IMG/VR virus record: IMGVR_UViG_3300025896_000147
Coordinates: 1-28,751 of that record
Direction: 5' to 3' (one strand)
DNA: 28,751 bases
From: a virus
The notes beneath the pieces are model-generated. The model had not been told where the DNA came from and ran no database searches. It saw nothing but the letters and a program-made list of their open reading frames with translations. The first letter of the stretch is position 1; each line of letters opens with the position of its first letter. The position numbers and the translations under genes were made by a program. This document shows, one piece after another, positions 1 to 9,600 of this stretch.

Positions 1-212
1 GCCGCCCCCTCCCCGCGACCGACGAAGGCGCAGAAGCCCGCCGCTTGGCCCGCCAGTTCCTTGGCCTCGCCGACAACTCCGAAGCCCTGCCGACCGGAGA
101 GGCCACGCGCTTGGCTGCGGCTACACGGTGGTCACAATCCTATGTCTCAACTATTTTGACCGGCAAACGCCGCCTGACCCGCATGATGCGGGCGAAACTG
201 GAGAAAGCATGA
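1..212 (+). CDS. 5'-truncated protein with C-terminal helix-turn-helix-like region
   Basis: An open frame enters from the left edge (first full codon at base 3) and stops at TGA 210-212, giving about 69 visible residues with no start codon in the window. The C-terminal half contains a pattern typical of Cro/C1-type (XRE) helix-turn-helix domains: an alanine-rich helix, then WSQSYVSTILTGKRRLT, where the second helix and the Gly after it resemble a recognition helix and turn. It is likely a small DNA-binding regulator, but most of the protein lies outside the window. Its stop overlaps the next start (ATGA at 209), so it belongs to the same plus-strand operon. The frame is well supported by this coupling; the function is inference. 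Confidence 0.5.
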   Translation, partial: RPLPATDEGAEARRLARQFLGLADNSEALPTGEATRLAAATRWSQSYVSTILTGKRRLTRMMRAKLEKA

Positions 213-394
213 GCGGTTCCGTTCTACCAGTCATGCTCGCCCTCGCCTCCCTCGCCGGCGTCCCCCATGGCGGAGGTAGCCTGCAAGGACTCTACTGGAA
301 GGTCAAGACACCCCGCAAGCGCGCACGTCCCGAGAAGAAAGCCGCACGCAAAGCACAAGACAGTGCCCGCAAGGCCAACCGGAGAAAGAAGTGA
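209..394 (+). CDS. small hypothetical protein: hydrophobic N-terminus, highly basic tail
   Basis: A 61-residue protein starting at ATG 209, which overlaps the upstream TGA. GGAG lies 7-8 bases before the start. Residues 4-18 form one hydrophobic stretch that could be a short membrane segment or signal anchor. Residues about 30-61 are strongly basic, rich in Lys, Arg and Ala. The stop overlaps the GTG start at 391, so translation is probably coupled. I do not recognise a family. A single-span membrane protein with a cationic cytoplasmic tail is one reading (small holins can look like this), and a nucleic-acid-binding peptide is another. Neither is supported beyond composition. Confidence 0.5.
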   Translation: MSGSVLPVMLALASLAGVPHGGGSLQGLYWKVKTPRKRARPEKKAARKAQDSARKANRRKK

Positions 395-672
395 ACCGCA
401 CCAACGAAATCAGGGCCCGCTTAGAGCGCCTGAAGACCCCCCACAACCTCAAAATCGACGTGAGCGCAAAGAAGGGCGCGCACGATATTTCCGGGATTGC
501 GGCCGTTTACGGGACGGCTCCCGCTGACATCGCCTTCCTGCTCACGGAGATCGACCGCCTGACCACCGTTGCCAAGTCGGCCCTTTCGTGCCTCGCAGAC
601 CACACCCGCACCGACACCGACCGCACCGAAAGGGCGACGGCGGTGCTCAACCGTGCTTTGAAGGGAGAATAA
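391..672 (+). CDS. phage hypothetical protein, 93 aa
   Basis: The GTG start at 391 overlaps the preceding stop (GTGA) and has a GGAGAAAG ribosome-binding site. The 93-residue protein is soluble and mostly helical, with no membrane segment. Around residues 43-57 it carries PADIAFLLTEIDRL, an amphipathic helix pattern seen in many small uncharacterised phage proteins of early operons. The next gene starts immediately after the stop codon (673). No catalytic motif is visible. The call as a real gene rests on tight packing, good ribosome-binding sites on both sides and the amino-acid composition; the role is unknown. Confidence 0.6.
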   Translation: MNRTNEIRARLERLKTPHNLKIDVSAKKGAHDISGIAAVYGTAPADIAFLLTEIDRLTTVAKSALSCLADHTRTDTDRTERATAVLNRALKGE

Positions 673-1533
673 GTGGAGCCTCAAACCGACAAAATCTGCA
701 TCCATGGCAAGATCGTCAAAGACTGGCACGATTCCGACGGGAACGTCATGGGCAAGTGTGCCGATTGTGGCGAATCGGGCTTCCCAATCCGGGAGGCGGC
801 CGAGTATGACCACACGACGGATACCTGCACCATTGACCCGCTGGCCGCCCGCATCGTGAAGATGTTGGGTGACAAGACTACGGGCGACTATCGCACGGAG
901 TTGGAAGCGGCCCTTGACGAGTTGGAGGCCACCCGCAAGGCTCTCAACACCGAAGGCGATGACCGTGTTCAGCAGGTACATGACCGGATTCTGGCCGCCG
1001 TGGGGCCTGAGTTCCGGGGCGATGCGTTCGATGCTGTCGCTGCGATTCTGGATCAACTGGACGCCTATCGCCGCATCGTGGAGCCGCCCCATCGCCCCTA
1101 TACGCTTTCCGGTGGCACGGGGGGAGGGAAAGGGCAGGGGACGGACGGCGCGTCGATCCTGGGGCAGGTGGGGGCCATTGCGGCCGCATCCACTCCCGAG
1201 CCTCCGCCGACGCCGGGGGAGGGCGACGTGTGGCAGCGGGTGATTGATGGGCTACCACCGGGGCCTGTGCGGGATGCGTGCATCGATCGGCGCGCATTCG
1301 GTATCGCCAAGTACGGTACGCCGTTGCAGGCGTTCAATGGGCGGGATTGGCTGAAGGACTTGATTCAAGAGTTTCTGGATGCGGTGGCGTACTCACAACA
1401 GGGGGTCATGGAAGGCGCAAAAGATGCGGCGTACTTCCGGGACTTTGCGCTTCGGATGCTGATGGACATGGTTGTACCTGCCGAAGTCAACACCGACCGC
1501 GCGCAAGTGGCGGCGTTGGGGGTGCCGCAATGA
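673..1533 (+). CDS. two-part protein: zinc-ribbon-like N-terminus and MazG-like C-terminal region
   Basis: A 286-residue protein starting with GTG directly after the previous stop, with GGGAG upstream. The N-terminus has Cys9-x-His11 and Cys29-x2-Cys32, spaced like a small zinc-binding knuckle. A Gly/Pro-rich linker (about 145-185) separates it from a C-terminal helical region carrying KYGTPLQ (213-219), NGRDW (222-226) and acidic residues Glu233 and Asp236. This pattern is common in small phage proteins related to MazG-type nucleotide pyrophosphohydrolases, which hydrolyse NTPs or dNTPs. The thyX gene follows with an ATGA overlap, so a nucleotide-pool role is plausible. The MazG relationship is inferred from motif shape; a full EExxE/ExxD metal site is not evident, so activity is uncertain. 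Confidence 0.6.
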   Translation: MEPQTDKICIHGKIVKDWHDSDGNVMGKCADCGESGFPIREAAEYDHTTDTCTIDPLAARIVKMLGDKTTGDYRTELEAALDELEATRKALNTEGDDRVQQVHDRILAAVGPEFRGDAFDAVAAILDQLDAYRRIVEPPHRPYTLSGGTGGGKGQGTDGASILGQVGAIAAASTPEPPPTPGEGDVWQRVIDGLPPGPVRDACIDRRAFGIAKYGTPLQAFNGRDWLKDLIQEFLDAVAYSQQGVMEGAKDAAYFRDFALRMLMDMVVPAEVNTDRAQVAALGVPQ

Positions 1534-2387
1534 CGCGCCCCCACTCCCCATACCTTGACAGCATCCTTGAACGAGAGTTCCCGTGCTTAGACTACGGTTT
1601 CGTGAGGGTCATCGACTACATGGGCGACGATGCGGCCGTGGTACAGGCTGCCCGTGTATCCTATGGTGCCGGTACGCGCAAAGTGTCGGATGATCGCGGC
1701 CTTCTTCGCTACCTGCTTTCACACCGGCACACGTCGCCCTTTGAGATGTGCGAGTTGAAGCTCCACGTCAAACTCCCGATCTTCGTGGCCCGCCAGTGGA
1801 TCCGCCATCGGATGTCGTCGGTCAACGAATACAGTGCCCGCTATTCGGTGTTAGACCGGGAGTTTTACCTTCCTCGACCCGAGGATCTGGCGGTGCAGAG
1901 TCGCGACAACAAGCAGGGACGGGGGGAGACGTTGCCGCCCAATGTGGCCGCCAATACCATCACGCGCATGAAAGCGGCTTCGGAAGGGGCTTATGAGTTG
2001 TACGGCGGGCTGATGGTGGATCACAACGTCGCGCGGGAGTTGGCCCGTACCACACTCCCGGTAAACTTCTACACCGAGTGGTATTGGAAGATCGACCTCC
2101 ACAATCTGCTACACTTCTTGCAACTGCGCCTTGACCGTCACGCCCAGTATGAGATCCGGGTGTACGCCGAAACCATCGCGGGCATCGTGAAACAGTGGTG
2201 CCCGCTGACATGGGAGGCGTTTGAGGATTACCGCTTGAACGCCTATAGCCTGTCAGCGCCCGCGTTGGCGGTGGTGCAGCGGATGCTTGCGGGGGAGGCG
2301 GTGGTACAGGAAGGGAGCGGGCTTTCCCGGCGCGAGTGGGATGAGCTTTGGCGGAGGATGTCTATACCAGCGCCCAATCCGTCGTGA
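1530..2387 (+). CDS. thyX: flavin-dependent thymidylate synthase ThyX
   Basis: ThyX methylates dUMP to dTMP using methylene-tetrahydrofolate, with FAD and NADPH, independently of ThyA. The 285-residue product has the diagnostic ThyX signature RHRxxSxNExSxRYS at residues 92-106 (RHRMSSVNEYSARYS). It also has the C-terminal block DLHNLLHFLQLRLD with downstream Arg residues that bind dUMP in the family. Length is slightly above the usual 220-260 residues because of a C-terminal tail of about 40 residues. The ATG at 1530 is chosen because it overlaps the upstream TGA (ATGA) and gives an intact N-terminus; the frame is open further upstream. Its 3' end overlaps the convergent minus-strand gene by 26 bp. 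In phages ThyX supports DNA synthesis during infection. Confidence 0.95.
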   Translation: MTRPHSPYLDSILEREFPCLDYGFVRVIDYMGDDAAVVQAARVSYGAGTRKVSDDRGLLRYLLSHRHTSPFEMCELKLHVKLPIFVARQWIRHRMSSVNEYSARYSVLDREFYLPRPEDLAVQSRDNKQGRGETLPPNVAANTITRMKAASEGAYELYGGLMVDHNVARELARTTLPVNFYTEWYWKIDLHNLLHFLQLRLDRHAQYEIRVYAETIAGIVKQWCPLTWEAFEDYRLNAYSLSAPALAVVQRMLAGEAVVQEGSGLSRREWDELWRRMSIPAPNPS

Positions 2388-2730
2388 GCACGTCGTAAGA
2401 CGTGGGCCACTGCGTGCCCACGGGCCCGAATGGCTCGCCGACGCCGGCCACCACCACCTGAACCACCAGGTTGGCGCGGTCGGTGTCGGTCATCACCTGT
2501 ACCCGTGTGTCCCCACTGTCAAGATACCGACCAAGAAGCGGCTCTATATTCCAGCCACCGGTGATCTCGCTCGCCGAAACATCCCACTCGCCGTTGAGCG
2601 TAAACGATCCATCCGTTTTTACACACTTTACCCGATACACGCCGTCGGTCAGGGATAGCACCTTGATCCGAACGGTTTCAGCGCGATTGCAGAAGAAGAA
2701 TCCGATAAAGTCAGGGATGTAGCCCATCAT
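2362..2730 (-). CDS. hypothetical protein at the end of the late operon
   Basis: A 122-residue protein starting at ATG 2730, which overlaps the stop of the tail-fibre gene (ATGA), and ending at TAG inside the 3' end of thyX. The sequence is predicted to be rich in beta strands, with short hydrophobic strands such as VRIKVLSL, YRVKCVKTD and ANLVVQVVVAG, consistent with a small structural or fibre-associated domain. No lysis motif, membrane helix or catalytic signature is visible. Its position after the fibre gene suggests a tail-tip accessory protein or fibre chaperone, but this is inference from context only. Confidence 0.65.
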   Translation of the reverse strand: MMGYIPDFIGFFFCNRAETVRIKVLSLTDGVYRVKCVKTDGSFTLNGEWDVSASEITGGWNIEPLLGRYLDSGDTRVQVMTDTDRANLVVQVVVAGVGEPFGPVGTQWPTSYDVLTTDWALV

Positions 2731-4709
2731 GACACCTGTAGTGTGTAAAAACCACCAGCCGTTCCGTTTGCGCCGTTTGCGCCGGTCCCAGCCTTTGTTC
2801 CACCGGTTCCTACGGTTGAAACGTACGAAACCGACGATGAACCGTCGGCGGTAATGCTTCCATAAACGACGTATACATCAGCCGTTGACCCACCGTCGCC
2901 ACCGTCCGCTGCTGTAGCTGTTCCTGCAATCGACCCATTTCCGCCGTTTCCACCAACGGATTCGATGCGAACCGCACCCGTGATAACGGCCGAAAGGAGC
3001 AGGATATTCCCGGATGACCCACCGCCTCCGCCGCCGCTGGATACGTTGCCGATAGATGCAGCATTACCACCATTCCCGGCCGCAGATCGCAGAATCAGGC
3101 GGCCAGCGGTTGCGGAGTCCACCGTGATTGAACGAGTAGCCATCACAATCGGGCCACCACCGCCACCACCGCCACCCGAGGTGGTGCCGCCCCCCGCTCC
3201 TCCACCACCTCCACCCGTACCACCTGACAGGCCGTATTTTGTGGAGGTGGACGCTCCCATTTCCTCGCCGCCAAGGTTGATTAGCAAGGATAGCAGGTCG
3301 CCGTACTTGCCCGCGATCGTCCACTGCCGCGTCAGCGCCCCGCCCGCTCCGCCCGCATTCGTGCCGTTTGCGCCTTTTCCGCCGGTTGCTCCTTGCTTTC
3401 CAAACACAACGCCCGCACCCGCAGCCGCCGCCGTACCGGCGCCTGACGATGTGCGCCCCGCACCGCCGTTGCCACCGCCCAAAAGCTTGGCACCCGAAAT
3501 CGACGCGGCACCCGACCCTTGCGTACCGCCCGAAGCCGACGTTGCAGGCCAGTGGATAATGCAGTCGTTGGCGCCCGTTTGAACCCAGTCCCAGAGTTTG
3601 GGAACGATTCCCTTTGTTACGATGACAATTGTGTACGTTGCGGTATTTACTGTGACGGTCTTCCAGTCTGGAACGTAGGTTGATGCTGCTGTATACTCAC
3701 AGGTAGACCCGACAATACTTTTGGTAAAGCCGGCCACATCGTTTCCATCGAAAGCAACATTACCGTTTGCGCCTGACCCACAAACGATTGACAACGCCGC
3801 ACTGAGCGACGACGACGACGAAGTAGCGATTGCAACGGTGATATCTCCCGCTACACCGGTCGCATTGGTGACGGTGATTCCGGCCCCCGCTGTGATCTGG
3901 CGGGTAGCGGCCGTGCCCGATCCGGTTCGCACCAGAATCCCGGTGGACGTGAGCGCGGCGATTGCATCGAGGTCAGCATCCCACGCCTGCACATTCGTCC
4001 CCACCACCAGCGACAAATCCGACCGCGCCTGCGATGGGGAACGCCATGTCGGGGCGGTGCCGGTGGAGCCCAGCGTGTACCCCGCCGTGCCGATTCCCAG
4101 GGCGGCGAGGGTGGACGTGCCCGAAGCGTAAATCAGATCGCCGGTGGTGTAGGAGGTGAGCCCCGTGCCGCCGTAGCCCACCCCGATGGCGGCCCCATGC
4201 CATGTGCCGGTGCCGATGGTCCCGAGGGTGACAAGGTTGGTGGACCCCGCCCACGTCGAAAGGGCGGTATTCTCGACACTCCCGAGTCCGACCGCCGCTT
4301 TATCAAGGGTCTGCCACGACTTATCCCCGCGCCAATACTGCGACGTGGTGCCGGCCGATATTGCGGGTTCCTTGCCATTGAAGACTGTCCAGTCGGTTGA
4401 GGACAGGTAGCCACTGACTGAGGAGGATGCGGCCGGTATCGACAGGGTGCCGGCGGAGTAGGCGAGGGGGGCGCTCACAGTGGCCGCAGCCCACGCTGAG
4501 CCGGTCCAGGCTACGAGTCCGGTGCTCGGGAGGGCCAGGTAGGCAGCCGCACCACCGGAGTCGAATACGGCGAATCTGGAGGCGGTACCGGTGTGGCCGC
4601 TGACTGTCCATCCAAGGTGGGAAAGGGCGGCGTGGTCGGAAGATCCACCGCCGCCGCTCGTTTCTACGAATTTCCGGGGGTACGTCCCCTTGACCCGTTC
4701 AGCGGGCAT
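2727..4709 (-). CDS. tail fibre with glycine-rich C-terminal domain
   Basis: A 660-residue protein with AGAGGTG upstream of ATG 4709. The N-terminal half contains sequences common in phage tail fibres: DHAALSHLGW (about 25-34), KAAVGLGSVENTALSTW (about 137-153), GGTGLTSYTTGDLIYASG (about 180-197) and DADLDAIAALTSTGILVR (about 244-261). The C-terminal region (about 395-655) alternates glycine runs (for example 498-519 and 558-564) with short hydrophobic strands. This is reminiscent of glycine-rich phage adhesins that form polyglycine-II sandwiches, as in S16-like gp38. It likely forms the host-recognition fibre at the distal tail. The fibre call is well supported by repeats and gene order; the glycine-rich fold is inference. 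The next gene overlaps its stop. Confidence 0.85.
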   Translation of the reverse strand: MPAERVKGTYPRKFVETSGGGGSSDHAALSHLGWTVSGHTGTASRFAVFDSGGAAAYLALPSTGLVAWTGSAWAAATVSAPLAYSAGTLSIPAASSSVSGYLSSTDWTVFNGKEPAISAGTTSQYWRGDKSWQTLDKAAVGLGSVENTALSTWAGSTNLVTLGTIGTGTWHGAAIGVGYGGTGLTSYTTGDLIYASGTSTLAALGIGTAGYTLGSTGTAPTWRSPSQARSDLSLVVGTNVQAWDADLDAIAALTSTGILVRTGSGTAATRQITAGAGITVTNATGVAGDITVAIATSSSSSLSAALSIVCGSGANGNVAFDGNDVAGFTKSIVGSTCEYTAASTYVPDWKTVTVNTATYTIVIVTKGIVPKLWDWVQTGANDCIIHWPATSASGGTQGSGAASISGAKLLGGGNGGAGRTSSGAGTAAAAGAGVVFGKQGATGGKGANGTNAGGAGGALTRQWTIAGKYGDLLSLLINLGGEEMGASTSTKYGLSGGTGGGGGGAGGGTTSGGGGGGGGPIVMATRSITVDSATAGRLILRSAAGNGGNAASIGNVSSGGGGGGSSGNILLLSAVITGAVRIESVGGNGGNGSIAGTATAADGGDGGSTADVYVVYGSITADGSSSVSYVSTVGTGGTKAGTGANGANGTAGGFYTLQVS

Positions 4710-4737
4710 TTGCGCACCTCTGGAAACCGGCTATAAC
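4710..4737 (+). promoter_or_regulatory. weak candidate promoter for the plus-strand gene at 4753
   Basis: TTGCGC (4710-4715), a 16-base spacer and TATAAC (4732-4737) lie in the only non-coding stretch upstream of the isolated plus-strand gene. The -35 is poor (3/6) and the predicted start leaves only about 10 bases of leader containing GGAGG. The gene must have its own promoter if expressed, because its neighbours run the other way; this is the best candidate seen. Confidence 0.3.
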
Positions 4738-4752
4738 CGCCCTGGAGGCCCC

Positions 4753-5037
4753 ATGCTGCTCTTTACCCTGCTCACCCTCGCCTGCGCACCCGAAGCCCAA
4801 CCAGAGGCCGATACGGGCGACTTCGGGCCCGCACTGGTGACCCTTGCCGGTGCCTGTGGAGACGCCGACCCGGTGCCAGCCGGCAACGTAGTGGCGGTGA
4901 CGATCTGCGGGGCCCCGAACGGGATCGACGCCTGCCGTGGGGCCACCTGGGAGCCGCAGACCGACGGGTCGGTCTACATCGTGGACTGCGATTCGTGGGG
5001 CGACGATGCAACGTGGTCGGTTCTGGTATTGCGCTGA
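4753..5037 (+). CDS. small secreted or lipoprotein-like protein inserted among tail genes (moron-like)
   Basis: A 94-residue product with GGAGG (4744-4748) just before ATG 4753. The N-terminus MLLFTLLTLAC is a very short hydrophobic segment ending in Cys11, followed by an acidic, disordered stretch (APEAQPEADTGD). This resembles a lipoprotein signal and linker, although the -3 position (Thr) departs from the standard lipobox and there is no N-terminal Lys or Arg. Four more cysteines (about residues 35, 52, 61 and 79) could form disulphides in the periplasm or outside the cell. It exactly fills the gap between two minus-strand tail genes and is transcribed against them, a layout typical of independently expressed 'moron' genes. 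A superinfection-exclusion or surface-modifying role is possible but unproven. Confidence 0.6.
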   Translation: MLLFTLLTLACAPEAQPEADTGDFGPALVTLAGACGDADPVPAGNVVAVTICGAPNGIDACRGATWEPQTDGSVYIVDCDSWGDDATWSVLVLR

Positions 5038-5039
5038 TT

Positions 5040-6614
5040 TCACGCCGACTCCCCAAAGGTCTGCGGGATGAACTCAAACTCAACCGGTAGCGGGTTCTGC
5101 ATCGGCTGAATGCGCCGGATATAGCATGGCTTTCCGGTAATCCCAAGACGCTCTGAAGTCAGCAGGCCAACGGTTCCGGCGGTCAGATCGTAGAATCGGG
5201 GATCAAGGATGCCTGCCACGGAGCCGCGCGGCATGGCCATCCGGGAGGCACGCGCCTCCAGGATTTTATGCGCCGTCGCATCCGACCAACAAGTATTGCA
5301 GGATAGTGTTTCATCCTGCATAATCCCAAACATTCGTTGAGAAAGACCGGCTAAGGGGTGCTCTGACCCGAGCGTCAACGTCTTGGTGTAATCCTGCTTT
5401 GCGGAATCGTAGAAATACCGCATCGCGAACGAGTTTCGGCACTTGGTATAGCCGCTGTACGAAATAGACTGGTCCAACTCCACTTCTTGTCCATCGGTAA
5501 AATGGAACTGTGGTGGGAGAAGCCATGGGGTACACCTGAACAGTGCGAGGCCGTCGGAAGTCAGCGACAACACCGCCGGAACCCATGGAAGAATTCGGTC
5601 TTTCAGCAGAGTCAGCGCGGGAGTCGCCTCGTCCACGTACAGACCCAGATCCCAATCCCCGAGCCAGTCCAGGGCGGTATGCGTGCGCTGCCAGTCGATA
5701 CGAACACCGCTTTTGACAAGCAGGTATTCTACCACCTCGGCGGCCGATTTTGCGGCACGGTGCGAGGCCCTTACTGCCGGCATTGCGCCTTGGGGAAGAT
5801 CCAGGGTGATAGTCCCGTGTGTGCCCGATAATTCAGCCGATTTGAAGTCGTCATCATTATCTGTTGTTATTATGGAAATCTGGCCGGTTGCATCTGTTGT
5901 CCCAACCAGGGCAAGCGTGCCAGCGGGCGTGTAGGATTCCCCGTCGTCGTAAAACACAACGTTTGACACAACAGCGGATTGTGAAAAACGGTGTCCGCAG
6001 ACCAGCAATACTGCGATCACATATGCATCCCAGAGGCCGATTTTGTAGCCTGGAATCCGATAAACCTTTCCGATGATCGTCGGGTATTGGGTTCCGTCCA
6101 GAGTGCCATACCCAAGCGTCGGGTGCTCACTTCCCATATCACGACCTGGGTCGCCAATCATTGCGCCGTTGACCACCTGGATTGATTCAAGGCTGAACTC
6201 CAGAACCCCATCGGCAATCCCGAGTTTCGGACTCCCAACAGTATTTCGGGCCACAAGGACGCGGCGGTTTGCGTAGTCGTCCCCTTCCCAGATAGCGGAG
6301 ATTTCGGCCTGCATACAACACAAGTAGAGCCAGTTCGCATCCAGTGCCGTCGCAGATTGCGAGGCGGGTAGCACGGCCTTTACTGTCGCCTGTTGCAAAG
6401 TCCCGCTGGAAGTCATTTCGTAATAGTCCAGTTCCTCTGCGAAGTCTTCGACCTCCAAAAGTCCGGCGTCATAAAAATAGGATGTACCGTTGTCACTGTC
6501 TGGCACGTCCACCGGTCTGCTTGCGATGCGGACCACGTAATCGGAACTCCAGATCGTCAGGAGCAATACCGGTTTCTCTCCGATAGTGATACCCTCGGCT
6601 GCAAACTGGTTCAC
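5040..6614 (-). CDS. tail-tip / baseplate hub-like protein
   Basis: A 524-residue protein starting at GTG 6614, with GGAGG 4-5 bases upstream and the start overlapping the previous stop (GTGA). It lies two genes after the tape measure, where siphophages encode tail-hub or Tal-like proteins. An N-terminal beta-rich part (about 1-200) includes YPTIIGKVYRIPGYKIG, a pattern seen in phage tail-tip proteins. The C-terminus (about 455-510) has RGSVAGILDPRFYDLTAG and LGITGKPCYIRRI, which resemble the beta-sandwich region of hub proteins that describe a surface and then return to the axis. No peptidase or muramidase motif is visible. The tail-tip call rests on order and these patterns; the exact role (hub or spike) is inference. 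Confidence 0.65.
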   Translation of the reverse strand: MNQFAAEGITIGEKPVLLLTIWSSDYVVRIASRPVDVPDSDNGTSYFYDAGLLEVEDFAEELDYYEMTSSGTLQQATVKAVLPASQSATALDANWLYLCCMQAEISAIWEGDDYANRRVLVARNTVGSPKLGIADGVLEFSLESIQVVNGAMIGDPGRDMGSEHPTLGYGTLDGTQYPTIIGKVYRIPGYKIGLWDAYVIAVLLVCGHRFSQSAVVSNVVFYDDGESYTPAGTLALVGTTDATGQISIITTDNDDDFKSAELSGTHGTITLDLPQGAMPAVRASHRAAKSAAEVVEYLLVKSGVRIDWQRTHTALDWLGDWDLGLYVDEATPALTLLKDRILPWVPAVLSLTSDGLALFRCTPWLLPPQFHFTDGQEVELDQSISYSGYTKCRNSFAMRYFYDSAKQDYTKTLTLGSEHPLAGLSQRMFGIMQDETLSCNTCWSDATAHKILEARASRMAMPRGSVAGILDPRFYDLTAGTVGLLTSERLGITGKPCYIRRIQPMQNPLPVEFEFIPQTFGESA

Positions 6615-9600
6615 AGTTCCTCCGAAAGCGTGATCTGCGCAGGCCGTTCCAACGCCGTTGCGCCTTCTTGGGCGATGTTCTCGATCACAAGCGGGCTTGT
6701 GATCCGGTAAAGCACAGGGTCAGGATTGGCAAGGTCGCGGATATGTACGATGGGCTGCAACTGGCCATCCACCGCATCGTGAAGGGCCGCCAGTACGGGG
6801 CTTTCTTTCTGTGCTCCCCTCCAGAGCGGCCCCCACGCGATTTCCAGTTGCCGCCGCCGTGCTCCGGTGCGACTGGCGAACCGGTGGCCAGCGGTGGATG
6901 TCGCAAGTGTGATATTGTAGTCAGTGCGGTCCTTGAAGCCTGAGTCATAGGTGGTTTTGTACTCGTACCGCCGCCCGACCGCGATATAGCCGACACTCAG
7001 TCTACCAGTAGTTGTAGTCTGTGCAAATGCGATATTCAGGCGCATGTACCGGTATTGCATCCGCTTGAACGTCGCAAACATCCGATCCCCGAAGATCGTG
7101 AGAATCGCATCCGGCGCCAACGCGCTGAAATCTACGTCGTCCACATAGATGGTGGATGTAAGCGCAGAATCGTCTACGCGAACGTCGGAAATCTCGTAAA
7201 TATTTGTGGCGCCACCGACCACCATAATGTACCACCGGCGCCCCTCCGCACTCCGGTATTGATGCTGGATATAGCTACGTGCAACCGTCAAATATCCGGG
7301 CCCTTTTGCGACAAATCCAGTGATTGTGTCCACCACGGAACCGATCGAAACACTTGCGGATGGGCTCCCCCAGGAATTGGTAGCGTTGAACTCCATTGTT
7401 CCAAGCAGCCAATTTGTCCCGAACAAAGCAAGAGTATCAGCGTCCCAGACATTGGATGCGCCGGCGTCAAAAACGACCGTGGCGGTGGTAGCCGTGCTGT
7501 TCCATCGTGAGGAAGGACGTGGGTTATCCCAGATCAGGCGGGCGGCGTAGGAGTACCCGGTGATGATGCTCCACAGGTCTCCAGGGACGGCGTAGGCCCC
7601 GGACGCGCCAATGGTCAGGCCACTTGTCAGGCCAACATCAACCGAAGATCCAACCATTCTGCCAGCGAGGTCGTCGGGATTTGTGAAGCCGGTTTCCATG
7701 TCGTTGCTGTCGGTGGCAGATACAAGGCCGCCGATCCACCACTCAGCAGCGGAGGCCGAAGACCCGCCGATCTGGAGGATTTTGGTAGTCACACCCAACT
7801 GTGAAACAATTACGATTCCGCTGGCCAATTGGACCCATCCGGCGCCCGCAATATTATACCACAGCGACAACGTGCCGCCGGCCCCGGCAAAGTCGGAGGT
7901 GAACGCCAGGAATACCTCTGTGTATGCCTTGAACTGGTCCGCCACCGATGCCGAGGTAGTGGATACGCCGCCGCTGTCGATAATCCGCAACTGGTCAGGA
8001 CCGAATTCAAGTTGCACCCACTGACGATCTACGCCGTTGGAGGCCGAGAAAAACAGGGACGCACGACTACTCCCAAGCCCGGTTCCCGTGGATCCCCATT
8101 TGTACCAGAAGCGCATCCGGAGGCTGCTGTGGGAGTCGCCGGGCGGCCAGAAGGTGGCATCGGCCCGCCAGTAGGTATTGGTGGCCCCCGTACTGGTGAT
8201 TTTGAGGCCGGTATCGTCGATTGCAAGCGTCGCACCGGCGCCCACGTCGGTACGCGTCCATCCGAGATTGTGGGGGTAGTCTACGGGGTGGTAGATAGCG
8301 CCCTCTCCCGCCGTCCATCCCGCAGGAGCGCCGTTGTCTCCTGCTTTATACCGCTCGGTCAGGGTGTCATAGCCGCCATACCATATTTCCTGGATCGTGT
8401 CGTCAAGCGCCGCCGTGGTCCCGTTGCTTTGGATGAGCAAAACCAGCGACCCACGCCAGAAACCGGCGGAAATCGCCGCGATCCCGGTGTTGCCCGCTGA
8501 AACCCCGTTGTAGAATATGGTATCAAGCGACGTGTCAAAAGAATCCCAGTTGGAGCCGTGGTCTAAGCTGATCTGGCACCCAATGTAAGACGACGGCCAC
8601 GCGGTTACCATGGTGGTGCCGCCCCACACTACGCCATCGTCACGCGTCGCCAGCCATGGTGCGGGGTTTGCCGTTACAATGCCGCCAACTGAGCCACCCA
8701 ACTGCGAACCACCGCCGCCGATTCCGACGCCATATACCATCGCAAGGCCAGTCACAGTATCGTCTGCCGCAAGCAATACCTGACCGGTTGCGGTTACGCA
8801 GGTTCGCGGCGTTCCAAGAGTCAAAGTATCGTTGAGCGTGAACGACTGACCACCATCTGACGACCAATAAAACTGGCAGTTTGCCGCCGACCCGCCGGGG
8901 GTGCGCCCGATGACAAGGCAGATTGCACCTTGCGTATATTCAGCACAGATGTTGATCTGTGCAGAGTTACAGTTTGTGCGAGTATTGTCGCTCCACAGTG
9001 CCCACGTATCGCCATTATCCGTGGATTTGTACGCTACAACGCTGACTGTAAGCCCGTCCACTCGCGCAAAAGCGATCAGGTCTCCATTGGGGAGAACCAC
9101 AAAATCCGGGCGTTGGGCGTCGGTTACGCTGTATGCGGATGCCGAGATAATCTCGCGCGTCGTCCATGCCCCGTCCATCGTTGCCTTGTAAGCGAAGCGA
9201 ATAGAGTAAGATGGTGCGGTTGAACGCCGTATATACACGAAACCGAGATATCCATTTCCCAGTGTGCGCGGGGTTCCGATGCCGGGAAAATCCACCGATG
9301 CATTGGCCGCGAGCACGTTTGCGACGCGGGTAATGTAAATGTTATCGTTGAAACCTTGCCAGCTACTTGACCCTGCACTGGAGTTTTTCCAGATCAGCGA
9401 TGCCCCTGGGGTGCCACTTATGGCGGTGGCATAGCCAGTGGGATTACCACCCCGCTGAGCCTGCACGTCCAGCGATAGGGCTGCGGTGGGCATGCCTGAC
9501 GGGCGGAGCACCATCCGGCCCGCGTTGGCATTGTCGGGCGTGGCGATGCCTGGAATCAGCCCGTATTCGGTCGAGGCTGAAATAATCTTGTCTCCGGCCT

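Noticed and set aside
421-1092. A 223-codon minus-strand frame opposite the early genes
   Set aside because: It runs against three well-coupled plus-strand genes and has no recognisable features.
2389-2418. Hairpins CACGTC/GACGTG and GTGGGC/GCCCAC just after the thyX stop as a convergent terminator
   Set aside because: There is no T tract on either strand, and the sequence lies within the coding region of the 2362-2730 gene.
2965-3582. A proline-rich plus-strand frame
   Set aside because: It is the antisense image of the glycine codons in the tail fibre gene.
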